A stretch of DNA of 38,750 nt from Deltaproteobacteria bacterium. GTDB lineage: Bacteria > Desulfobacterota > Desulfarculia > Adiutricales > Adiutricaceae. Each line of letters starts with the position of its first letter. Position 1 is the first letter of the stretch. Shown here piece by piece: positions 24,728 to 32,052 of the stretch. The translations under genes were made by a program, and so were the position numbers. The notes beneath the pieces are model-generated. The model saw only the letters and a program-made list of their open reading frames with translations. It was not told where the DNA came from and did not search any database. The stretch spans positions 1 through 38,750 of the forward strand of contig JAISZC010000097.1 in assembly GCA_031269485.1 (NCBI GenBank), written 5' to 3'.

Positions 24728-25627
24728 ATGACGTCTTCACGCAAGAACTTAAGTCCCTCCGCCAACTTGACTTCCAAGAGCCGGCGTCGCGAAGGCGCCG
24801 CTTTCGAGGCGGCGACGGCTACGAAGACCGGCTCGTCCGGCAGGAAAGCTGCGACGCCCGCCGCTGAAGCCCGATTGAGGCTGGTCGTGGAGACGGCGAT
24901 TTTTCAGACGGTTTTGGAGACGTCGGTCGGCGACCGAAAACGCCCCGATGAGCTTAAGCTCAAGATGCTTCTGATCGGACAGGACGGCCCCGCCGAACAC
25001 GTCCGCTGGGCTCTGCCCGGAGACGAGCTGAGATCGTGCGAGGACCTCTCGCAGGCGGCGGACCGGGTGGCCGTCGAGGCTTCCGGGCTGGAATGTCGCC
25101 GCCTCGAGCAGCTGCGGACCTACCTGACCCCGGAAGACGAGCAGGGCCGCCGCCTGGCAAGCTGCGTCCATCTGGTCCTGACTGGTCTCGCGGTCTCGGA
25201 CGGTCCGGTCGGGCATCCTCGGGCCGTCTGGTTTGAGGCCGAAAGAAACATGGAAGGCTTTTGGCGCTTGAGCCGCGACTGCACGAAGGTGGACTTGAAG
25301 CCGCCGACGCTCGGGAAGTGGGCCGGCCGCCTGGAGGAGTCGGCCGCCGCGGCCTTGGAGAAGCTTGAGCTGGAGGCCCTCAGAGGCTGGCCTATCTTCG
25401 AGCTGATGCCCGAGATGTTCACCGTCGGACAACTGCAAAGCATTCAGGAGCTCATTTTAGGCCGGCGGCTTCTGGGCTCGGCCTTTCGGCGGAAGGTCGA
25501 ACGGATGCTGTCGCCCACCGGCGAGTACGTCCGAGACCGGCGTTTTAGGCCTTCGCAGCTCTTCCGCCATGACCCCGATTGGCTGATTTCGCCGCAGGCG
25601 GTGGCGGAGGCCCTGGAACGGCGCTGA
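24728..25627 (+). CDS. NrtR-like transcriptional regulator (degenerate Nudix domain plus winged helix)
   Basis: The middle (residues about 50-160) has the Nudix fold pattern KMLLIGQDGPAEHVRWALPGDEL. The box that should read GX5EX7REUXEEXGU is GDELRSCEDLSQAADRVAVEASGL, with the catalytic RE and EE pairs altered, so hydrolysis is unlikely. The C-terminal part, PIFELMPEMFTVGQLQSIQELILGRRLLGSAFRRKVERM, matches the winged helix of NrtR-type regulators. In known cases these bind ADP-ribose or related nucleotides and repress NAD or sugar genes. The N-terminus (about 40 residues) is Ser/Lys/Arg-rich. I use ATG 24728 rather than TTG 24713. No NAD gene is adjacent. The next operon carries two palindromes ahead of its promoter and is the natural candidate target. 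Confidence 0.75.
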   Translation: MTSSRKNLSPSANLTSKSRRREGAAFEAATATKTGSSGRKAATPAAEARLRLVVETAIFQTVLETSVGDRKRPDELKLKMLLIGQDGPAEHVRWALPGDELRSCEDLSQAADRVAVEASGLECRRLEQLRTYLTPEDEQGRRLASCVHLVLTGLAVSDGPVGHPRAVWFEAERNMEGFWRLSRDCTKVDLKPPTLGKWAGRLEESAAAALEKLELEALRGWPIFELMPEMFTVGQLQSIQELILGRRLLGSAFRRKVERMLSPTGEYVRDRRFRPSQLFRHDPDWLISPQAVAEALERR

Positions 25628-25686
25628 CGGCCAGTCAGGGGCGGGCAGATGGGCGTTGAAACCTTGCGCATACGGACGCCCGTTAG

Positions 25687-25730
25687 TTTGCCGAAATGGC
25701 AAAATAACGATAAATATGGCAACGTTGCCA
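25687..25730 (+). promoter_or_regulatory. Two palindromes sharing a TTGCC/GGCAA half-site
   Basis: TTTGCC-GAAAT-GGCAAA (25687-25703) and the perfect 14-bp palindrome TGGCAACGTTGCCA (25717-25730) use the same half-site. They lie directly upstream of the -35 box at 25746, with centres about 28-29 bases apart. This is what a repressor or activator operator pair looks like. The regulator encoded just upstream is the obvious candidate. Confidence 0.5.
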
Positions 25731-25745
25731 ACGAGGCTTTGTCTG

Positions 25746-25774
25746 TTGCTCCGGCGCCGCGAAACAAGTATAAT
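25746..25774 (+). promoter_or_regulatory. Promoter of the coiled-coil/OmpA/GTPase region
   Basis: TTGCTC and a perfect TATAAT are separated by 17 bases, and a second overlapping TATAAT-like hexamer follows. Transcription would start near 25781, immediately before a large hairpin, leaving a leader of about 210 bases. Confidence 0.6.
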
Positions 25775-25788
25775 ATAATGTTGGCCTC

Positions 25789-25822
25789 GCAAAGCCGGCG
25801 GCCGCTTGGCCGCCGGCTTTGC
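25789..25822 (+). promoter_or_regulatory. Strong 15-bp hairpin in the leader
   Basis: GCAAAGCCGGCGGCC and GGCCGCCGGCTTTGC form a perfect 15-bp stem with a GCTT loop. No T tract follows directly, so it is not a standard terminator. At the extreme 5' end of the predicted transcript it could protect the mRNA from decay. Confidence 0.6.
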
Positions 25823-25991
25823 GGCCTGTCCGTCGCAGAGCCGCCATGGTCCGCTGTTTTTTTTTCAAGGACGTTTGACCGTCCGTCGTCCCTCACCCCT
25901 TTTGTCGGCTTGAGGGCCGCCTCAATTCAGCTTCCTTGCTGCCTTTACAAATTGCAACTTGCGCCCAGGCTGGGCGGGGAGGACAAGCATA

Positions 25992-26756
25992 ATGAGCAAA
26001 AATTTTCCGGATGCGCCCATAGCCCAGGTGCGCGAGATTTTGTTCGGGGCTCAGCTCAAGGACATGGAAGTGAGATTTCGTCGCCAGGAGGAACGCCTTT
26101 TGCGGGAAATCAGCGAGGTCAAGGAGTCGCTCAGAAGCCGCCTTGACTCTTTGGAAAATTTCATGAAAAGCGAAATTACCTCCTTGATGACCAAGCTCAA
26201 GGAGGAACGCGACGAACGCGACGCCTTGATGAAATCCGAGGCTCGCGAGCGCGGCGAGCAGCAGGCCGCCGACCGGCGCGAAAACGCCGAGAATTTGGCC
26301 AAGGAGCAGCGCGAAAGGAGCGAGGCCGACGCCAAGCTGACCTCCGATCTCAACGCGGCCAACGAAAATTTCGATCGGCGGGCGACCAAGATCAGCGGCG
26401 CGGTGGACGGCCTGGAGCGGACCTTGCGCGAGCTCATCATGACCGAGTCCACCGAGATCAACGACAAGATCGACCTCAAGCACAACGAGACGGCGACCGT
26501 CATTGACAAGACATCCTCCCAGATCCGCTCCGACATGGTCTACCGCACGGCCTTGACGAGCATGTTCACGGAAATGGTGGCTTCGCTGTCCAAGCCCTGG
26601 AACATCGACGTTTCGCAGGTCGAGCCTGAAGACATCTACGAAGCTGAGGCTTCGGAAGGCTCGTCGGGTCAGGAAGGCCAAGGCGGCCAAGAAGGCCAAG
26701 GCGGCCAAGACGGCCAGGGCGATCAAGGCTGGCAGGGGGATCAGGGCCACTACTGA
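25992..26756 (+). CDS. Coiled-coil protein with Gly-Gln-rich tail
   Basis: 254 residues. Residues about 10-175 are almost continuous charged heptads (KDMEVRFRRQEERLLREISEVKESLRSRLDSLENF...), indicating a long parallel coiled coil. Residues 175-215 (SSQIRSDMVYRTALTSMFTEMVASLSKPWNI) form a short less charged segment. The last 28 residues are a Gly/Gln/Asp repeat (GQEGQGGQEGQGGQDGQGDQ). There is no signal peptide or membrane segment, so it should be cytoplasmic. The start ATG has a strong SD (GGGGAGGA) eight to nine bases upstream, which rules out the longer ORF from 25959. It precedes the OmpA-domain scaffold gene and may act as its cytoplasmic partner. The family was not recognised. Confidence 0.8.
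   Translation: MSKNFPDAPIAQVREILFGAQLKDMEVRFRRQEERLLREISEVKESLRSRLDSLENFMKSEITSLMTKLKEERDERDALMKSEARERGEQQAADRRENAENLAKEQRERSEADAKLTSDLNAANENFDRRATKISGAVDGLERTLRELIMTESTEINDKIDLKHNETATVIDKTSSQIRSDMVYRTALTSMFTEMVASLSKPWNIDVSQVEPEDIYEAEASEGSSGQEGQGGQEGQGGQDGQGDQGWQGDQGHY
26676..26711 (+). repeat. 18-bp in-frame tandem repeat encoding the Gly-Gln tail
   Basis: GGCCAAGGCGGCCAAGAA is followed by an almost identical unit, with shorter diverged copies after it. Its length is a multiple of three, so copy changes keep the frame. Confidence 0.7.
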
Positions 26757-26923
26757 GCCGGGCGCGAGGCGCTCGGAGCGCGCCGCCCGTTTCGGGTCCG
26801 AGGCCTCGCCGACCGCCGTCGGCGCCGATCACGCCTCGGGAGGCTCGAGGCGGCGGCCGAGCGTTTTGGCGGGTCTTTTGAGCGCTAAGGCTTGGGCTCC
26901 TTCAGGGTTCGTCCTTCGCCCGC

Positions 26924-26976
26924 CGAGCCTAATGCGGCGGCGCCGTCCGCGACGAGCCGCCGCCGCATTAGGCTCG
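26924..26976 (+). promoter_or_regulatory. 19-bp perfect inverted repeat before the OmpA-domain gene
   Basis: CGAGCCTAATGCGGCGGCG and its exact complement CGCCGCCGCATTAGGCTCG are separated by 15 bases and end 50 bases before the ATG at 27027. There is no T tract. It could be an attenuating or stabilising RNA structure between two co-transcribed genes, or a mobile palindromic element. Confidence 0.65.
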
Positions 26977-27026
26977 AGCTGGGCGCGTCCAGGTCGCCGA
27001 CTTGTCGACGCTCATCCGTGAGGACT

Positions 27027-29525
27027 ATGGGTTTTTTTTCAAAATTTTGGGGCAAAAAAGTTTCCTCAGCGCCTCCGGAAGGGAGTCCCGCAACTCTCGA
27101 CGGCGTCGGGGCCGACGGCGCTCCTCCGTTCGGCTCGTTGACCCTCGAAGAGCCCCTGGAACGCCTGGGGCCGGAGATTCAAGGCCCGGACGAGGACGCA
27201 TTGCTCTCCCCGGACGAGGCCGGCTTGGCGGCGGGATCCGCCGAAGACTTCAACCCCGTTGACGCGGCGGTTGAAGAGGAGCGGACCTTCGAGCGGGCCG
27301 CCGCTTTGACTTTGGCGTCTTCGGAATCCTCGGCGTCTTCGGAGTCCTTGGAGATCGCGGCCTTTTCGGAGGCCGCAGAGCCGTCGTCGACCGCCGAAGA
27401 CCTCGACGCGCAAGACCAGGGCGATGGATCCGCGCCCCAAGAGTCCCAAGAGTCCCAAGAGTCTCCGGCCGAAAGCGGCCAGACCCCGGAAGGCAAGTCG
27501 GCCGCTTCGTTGAATGACATCGAAGCGCTGCTTTTGAACGATCTCGACAACTTGCTGGGCGACGATTTGCTGGCCTCCGCGGCGCCGCCGCATGATGGCG
27601 CGTCTGCGTCGTCTTCCGAGGCGGATCTGGCGGGCGGCGAAAGCCGTTTCGTCGACGGCCCTTCGGAAGCCGACGATCCGTCCCGCTGGCCCTCCCCTCC
27701 GGAAGATGGCAGCGATCTGGCCCAACTGCGCCGTTTGCTGATGGATCGCGAGCTGACCCAGCTCTCCTACTTCGGCAAGCTCGTCACTGATCCTGGCCGC
27801 CAAGCCCACGCCCTCAGCCAAGTCGTCACCGAAGCGCTGTTGCTGCGCACCCGACGCGACGACAAGCTCAACACCGTCTTGGCCCCGACGGTGGAACGCA
27901 TTGTCACCTCCTCCGTTCGGCGCAACCCCGACGCCTTTGCCAGCCAGATCTTTCCCGTCATCGGCCCGGCCATCAGACGCTCAATTTCCGAGACGTTCGT
28001 CTCGATGCTCCAAAGCTTCAACAGCATGCTCGAAAAGAGCCTGTCGTTCAAAGGTCTGATGTGGCGGCTGGAGGCCTTGAGGGTCCGCAAGCCCTTCAGC
28101 GAGATAGTCTTTCTTCACACGTTGCTGTACCACGTCGAAGAAATTTATCTAATTCACGCCGAGACCGGCCTGGTGCTGCAGCACTTGGTCTCAGAAGGCG
28201 GCGAGAGTCGAGACGCCGATCTGGTGGCCGGCATGTTCACCGCCATCCAGGAGTTCGTCCGTGACAGCTTTTCCGGCGCCGGCGGCGAAAACTTAGAAAA
28301 TTTGCGCTTGGGCGAACGCTCGATATTTTTGCGCCGCACCGAAATGGTCTATTTGGCCTGCGTCGTGCGCGGCAATCCGCCGGCCACCTTGCCTCAGGAC
28401 CTTCAGGAAGCCTTGGAGCTCATGGTGGTCGACTGCGCCGAAGATTTGGACGCCTTCAAGGGCCATGTTGAACCATTCGTCAAGTGTCGCCGATATTTTG
28501 AAGATTTTTTGCAGGTCCGCTATCAGGAAAAGCCCAAAAAACTGCCGTTGGCGGTGCGTCTGCTGCCGGCGGCCGCCGTCTTCGCCGCCTTGTTCTGGCT
28601 GTCCGCCACGACGTACAACCATCGCCGCGATTTGGCCCTGGCCGCGCGTCAGGCCGCCATGGCGGCCGAGCTGGCCCAGGCCCAAGAAAACTCCTTGCTG
28701 CTCGACCGCCGTAAAGTCGATCGGGCGCTCGAGCTGTTGCGCCAAGAACCGGGGCTGGTGCCCGCCAGGGCGGCCCTGAACAGCCGGTCGGTCTGGGAGG
28801 TGATCATCTTGCGGGACAGTCTGGCCAAAGATCCGACCGCAATACTCGTCGACGAAGGCGGCCTCAATCCTGCGCGCCTGACGGTCATCAACCGGCCCTA
28901 CGTCTCATTGGACGAAGACATCGTCGAGAAGCGGGTGGAGACGACCATCCGTCCTCTGAGCACGGTGACGATGGATTTTCAGGGCGAGACGGGGCTGCTG
29001 ATCTTGCGGGGCTCGGCGCCCATGGGCTGGATTCTGTCGGTGCGGGAGCGGGCCATGACCATCCCGGGGGTGCTGGAGCTGGACACGACCTTGCTGCAGG
29101 ATCCCAGGAGCATGGAGATGGAGTCCTTGATTGCGTCCATCAACGGGTTGATCATCCACTTTCCGACCAACAAGGCCGAGCCGGTGCCCGAGGACTTGCC
29201 GGCCCTCAACATGGCGGTGAACAATTTGGTGGCGCTCGAGCGGCTGGCGACGGAAATGCAGATGAGCGTCAACTTGGTCATCTTCGGCTTGGCCGACGCC
29301 ACCGGGCAGGACCGCCGCAACTACGAGCTCTCCGAGCAGCGGACCAAGACCGTGGCCGCCATGCTCTACGCCCGCGGCTGCAGCATTCCCATCGCCAACT
29401 ACGGCCTGGGCAGCCAGTTCTCGGCCCAATCCGAAGAAGGCGGGCCTCTTGAGGATCCGGAAAGCCGTCGCATCGAGCTCAGGGTCCGCCTGTCCCAAGG
29501 CGGCTTCCGGGCGACCGAGGAATGA
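27027..29525 (+). CDS. Membrane scaffold with C-terminal OmpA-like peptidoglycan-binding domain
   Basis: 832 residues. Residues 1-235 are acidic, Ser/Glu/Ala-rich and probably disordered. Residues about 240-500 form a conserved helical region (LNTVLAPTVERIVTSSVRRNP, IFPVIGPAIRRSISETFVSMLQSFNSMLEKS, SEIVFLHTLLYHVEEIYLIHAETGLVLQHL). This is a signature I associate with large OmpA-family proteins of cyanobacteria and other bacteria. A single membrane helix follows at about 507-530 (VRLLPAAAVFAALFWLSATTY). After a periplasmic linker, residues 745-825 form an OmpA-like domain with the cell-wall-binding Asp (FGLADATGQDRRNYELSEQRTKTV) and Arg (ESRRIELRVRL). It should span the inner membrane, holding peptidoglycan outside and presenting a large cytoplasmic platform. 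The start is MGFFSKFW with GAGGA just upstream; the ORF extension back to 26892 runs through the inverted repeat. Confidence 0.85.
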   Translation: MGFFSKFWGKKVSSAPPEGSPATLDGVGADGAPPFGSLTLEEPLERLGPEIQGPDEDALLSPDEAGLAAGSAEDFNPVDAAVEEERTFERAAALTLASSESSASSESLEIAAFSEAAEPSSTAEDLDAQDQGDGSAPQESQESQESPAESGQTPEGKSAASLNDIEALLLNDLDNLLGDDLLASAAPPHDGASASSSEADLAGGESRFVDGPSEADDPSRWPSPPEDGSDLAQLRRLLMDRELTQLSYFGKLVTDPGRQAHALSQVVTEALLLRTRRDDKLNTVLAPTVERIVTSSVRRNPDAFASQIFPVIGPAIRRSISETFVSMLQSFNSMLEKSLSFKGLMWRLEALRVRKPFSEIVFLHTLLYHVEEIYLIHAETGLVLQHLVSEGGESRDADLVAGMFTAIQEFVRDSFSGAGGENLENLRLGERSIFLRRTEMVYLACVVRGNPPATLPQDLQEALELMVVDCAEDLDAFKGHVEPFVKCRRYFEDFLQVRYQEKPKKLPLAVRLLPAAAVFAALFWLSATTYNHRRDLALAARQAAMAAELAQAQENSLLLDRRKVDRALELLRQEPGLVPARAALNSRSVWEVIILRDSLAKDPTAILVDEGGLNPARLTVINRPYVSLDEDIVEKRVETTIRPLSTVTMDFQGETGLLILRGSAPMGWILSVRERAMTIPGVLELDTTLLQDPRSMEMESLIASINGLIIHFPTNKAEPVPEDLPALNMAVNNLVALERLATEMQMSVNLVIFGLADATGQDRRNYELSEQRTKTVAAMLYARGCSIPIANYGLGSQFSAQSEEGGPLEDPESRRIELRVRLSQGGFRATEE

Positions 29526-29874
29526 GGCCTGGCCGACGGGCGCAAAAAGTCTTATTAACGCTGGACTTTGGCGGATTCGTGGGTTAAAATTGCTCACCAT
29601 TGGCGTCGCCGCCGGCGGACGGAAAATGTCCCGGCCCCGCGCGCCGCCGCGCGGCCCGGCCTCCGCCCCAAGGCGCCTTTCGGCGATGGTTGTCGCCTTG
29701 CTTTTCAGCCCAGCCGGCCTCAACGCCTGAATCGCGCGCGGTTCGCCTTTGGAAGATTGTCGCCCGGGCCATGACGGCAGGGCTCAAGAACCGACATTGT
29801 CACGACGTCGACTCTCCGACGGCGAATCGCCGCCGGACGGACCCCCGCCGCCGTGGGCTTATTGGTAATTTCTT
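29526..29874. other. Spacer between the OmpA-domain and GTPase genes
   Basis: GC-rich with short shadow ORFs on both strands. I see no firm promoter or terminator. Composition flips to AT-rich within the last 20 bases. Confidence 0.4.
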
Positions 29875-30375
29875 ATGATAAATAAAAAAATATGTATGCT
29901 AGGTTCATTTTCAGTCGGGAAAACTGCCTTAGTTAGGCAATACGTTAATTCTATTTTTTCTGATACCTATCTTTCGACTGTCGGGGTTAAAATTAGTAAA
30001 AAAACTATACATATTAAAGATGAAGAGATGAATTTATTGTTATGGGATATGGAAGGGCAAGATAACTATAGCCTGGTCAATATGTCTTATTTGCGTGGGG
30101 CTCATGGTCTTTTGTTTGTAGTTGACGGTACTAGAGGAGAAACACTGGCTGTTTCGCTTAAACTCAGAGTCGAATCCATGAAAATTCTTGGATCGGGGAT
30201 TCCTAGTATTTTTATTATAAATAAAGCAGACCTTGAATCGGAATGGGAAATCACAGAAAAAGTTTTAGCCTCCTTAGAGGCTAAAGGTGTAACCATTTAT
30301 AAGACTAGTGCTAAAACGGGCTTGAATGTTGAAAAAATTTTTGCTGTTCTAGCTGAATCTATGTTGGATAAATAA
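29875..30375 (+). CDS. Ras/Rab-like small GTPase
   Basis: 166 residues, a complete Ras-superfamily G domain: P-loop GSFSVGKTAL, switch I with Thr (DTYLSTVGVKI), switch II WDMEGQDNY (DxxGQ, the catalytic Gln present), base motif INKAD and TSAKTG. It resembles bacterial Rab/Roc-type GTPases more than MglA, since it has the standard DxxGQ and a short size. It has no lipid-modification Cys at the C-terminus. Such GTPases act as switches recruiting effectors, and bacterial members set cell polarity and motility. Position directly after the OmpA-domain scaffold suggests that protein or the coiled-coil protein is its partner. The gene is strongly AT-rich and has no SD, unlike all its neighbours, which points to a separate origin. 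Confidence 0.92.
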   Translation: MINKKICMLGSFSVGKTALVRQYVNSIFSDTYLSTVGVKISKKTIHIKDEEMNLLLWDMEGQDNYSLVNMSYLRGAHGLLFVVDGTRGETLAVSLKLRVESMKILGSGIPSIFIINKADLESEWEITEKVLASLEAKGVTIYKTSAKTGLNVEKIFAVLAESMLDK

Positions 30376-30528
30376 ACTAATTTAACATTTAATAAAAATA
30401 AAAGTATTCAAAACGTTTGGAGCTGTCCAGGCCGTGAAAAAAACTCAAAAAAAGCTCGACGTTCATGGAGTCCACCCAGGACCTCAGGCGCCGCCGCCCG
30501 GCAGTTCGTTTGAGCACGGAAAAGGTCA

Positions 30529-31596
30529 ATGCACGAGAAGAAGACTGCCCTGCTGAGCGACGCGCCCGCTCGCAAGGACGCCGAAGACCGACGCGGCGGC
30601 GACGTCGCTGATGAAGCTCTCGCCCTACGTTTTCTTTGCAGCATGGAGTTCGCGTTGCTGAGGCGCCTCAAGCCCATGTTCTACGAGCTTTACGGCTTGG
30701 CGCCAGATTTTTACTCCAAGTTTTTCCCCCCCGAGCCCGACGGCGCGCCCTGCCGCGCGCCTTGGGAGCACTCCTCGATGCTGGAGTTTTTTCTCTTGGA
30801 CGCGGAGGAGTTTTTCGACCGCTCGCCCAAGCCCGGCGACAAGGTCAACTCGGGGATTTGGCTGGAATCCAACGACAAAACCGGCGATGAGTTGCCGCTG
30901 GTGGCCAAGGCCGTGCAGCTGCACTCCGATCAGCTGATCACCATTCAAGTCATTCAGGAAGAATATGCCGAGCGGGTGCGCATCTTGCGCAAGGCCCGGA
31001 TGGAGCTGGTCGAACGCCGAAAAATATTCAACGCGCTGAACTCCTTCAAGAAGAAGGCCCTGTACGACGCCATGACCAAGCTCTACAACCGGGGCAGCTT
31101 CATGGAGATTCTGCAGGATCAGGTGGAGAAGTACGGCGCCTACACGCCCGCCATGGCCTTGTTCATGATCGACGTCGACAATTTTAAAAAGGTCAACGAC
31201 ACCTTGGGCCATCTGGTGGGCGATTCGGTTTTGGTGCAAGTGTCGGAGATTTTAATAAACTCCTTGCGCAAGAACGATTTTCCGGCCCGCTACGGCGGCG
31301 ACGAGTTCGCCGTGGTGGCCCCCGACACCAACGCGGAGCAGTCCAGCAAGCTGGCCGAAAAACTCAGGCACCGCATTCAGGCCCACAACTTCAACACCGG
31401 CGAAATTCCCGTGACCATCAGCGTGGGCTGCACGACCTACCGCACCGGGGAGAGCATCCAGAACTTCATCCGTCGGGCCGACAAGGCCCTTTACGAAGCC
31501 AAGCAGCTGGGCCGCAACGTGGCCTGCTTCAGGGATCCCTGGCTCATCGACGACGAGGAGCTCTCGCCGGCCGCCCCCGTGGAGCGGGGGGCCTGA
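30529..31596 (+). CDS. GGDEF diguanylate cyclase with N-terminal sensory domain
   Basis: 355 residues. Residues about 40-150 (FYELYGLAPDFYSKFFPP...LEFFLLDAEEFF...GIWLESNDKTGDELPLVAKAVQ) look like a small PAS-like input domain that I also associate with deltaproteobacterial kinases. A helical linker with heptads follows (YAERVRILRKARMELVERRKIF). The catalytic domain begins ALYDAMTKLYNRGSFMEIL, with metal-binding Asp in FMIDVDNFKKVNDTLGH and the intact active site RYGGDEFAVV. An RKND motif five residues before GGDEF fits the RxxD inhibitory site, so product feedback is expected. There are no membrane helices. It starts at ATG 30529 after an AAAGG SD, 153 bases after the GTPase gene. Confidence 0.93.
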   Translation: MHEKKTALLSDAPARKDAEDRRGGDVADEALALRFLCSMEFALLRRLKPMFYELYGLAPDFYSKFFPPEPDGAPCRAPWEHSSMLEFFLLDAEEFFDRSPKPGDKVNSGIWLESNDKTGDELPLVAKAVQLHSDQLITIQVIQEEYAERVRILRKARMELVERRKIFNALNSFKKKALYDAMTKLYNRGSFMEILQDQVEKYGAYTPAMALFMIDVDNFKKVNDTLGHLVGDSVLVQVSEILINSLRKNDFPARYGGDEFAVVAPDTNAEQSSKLAEKLRHRIQAHNFNTGEIPVTISVGCTTYRTGESIQNFIRRADKALYEAKQLGRNVACFRDPWLIDDEELSPAAPVERGA

Positions 31597-31697
31597 GAGA
31601 CAGGGCGGCCGGAAAGCGGGCGGTTTTTTCGCCGGCTGGCCAGCGCTCTTTTTTTCAAGACCCCAGTCGGGTTTTCGCGTCAGCCCCGCACGAAGCC

Positions 31698-31741
31698 CTT
31701 GACCCGCCCTTGATCCGCTCTTGACCCGTTCTTGATCCGCC
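31698..31741 (+). repeat. 11-bp tandem repeat x4
   Basis: Four consecutive 11-bp units: CTTGACCCGCC, CTTGATCCGCT, CTTGACCCGTT, CTTGATCCGCC. Units alternate between ACC and ATC forms, as if a 22-bp unit had been duplicated. Confidence 0.8.
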
Positions 31742-32013
31742 CTGGAGCTGACGTCGGCCGACGCGACCGAAGGTCGCCGTCCCGAACGGATCCCGCCTTT
31801 TTTCAACCTAACGCCAGAAGTCGCGCCCTGTCCTTGGGGCCGGCTCCGGCGCTCCGGCTCTCGCCAAAACGCCAAACCCGCTTGACGCGGCTTCAGAACT
31901 CGCGCGCCTGGCTTGGGGGCATTTTTTATTGCCTGTTCGTGACTCCCGCCCGCCTTGTCCCCAAATTTTTTCGCCAGAGGTCCAGCGCGTCGCGCCCGCG
32001 GCACGCATCCCCG

Positions 32014-32052
32014 CGCAGCGTTGAGTCGCAGCGTTGAGTCGCAGCGTTGAGG
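32014..32052 (+). repeat. 13-bp tandem repeat x3
   Basis: CGCAGCGTTGAGT occurs three times in tandem, the last unit ending in G instead of T. Confidence 0.85.
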
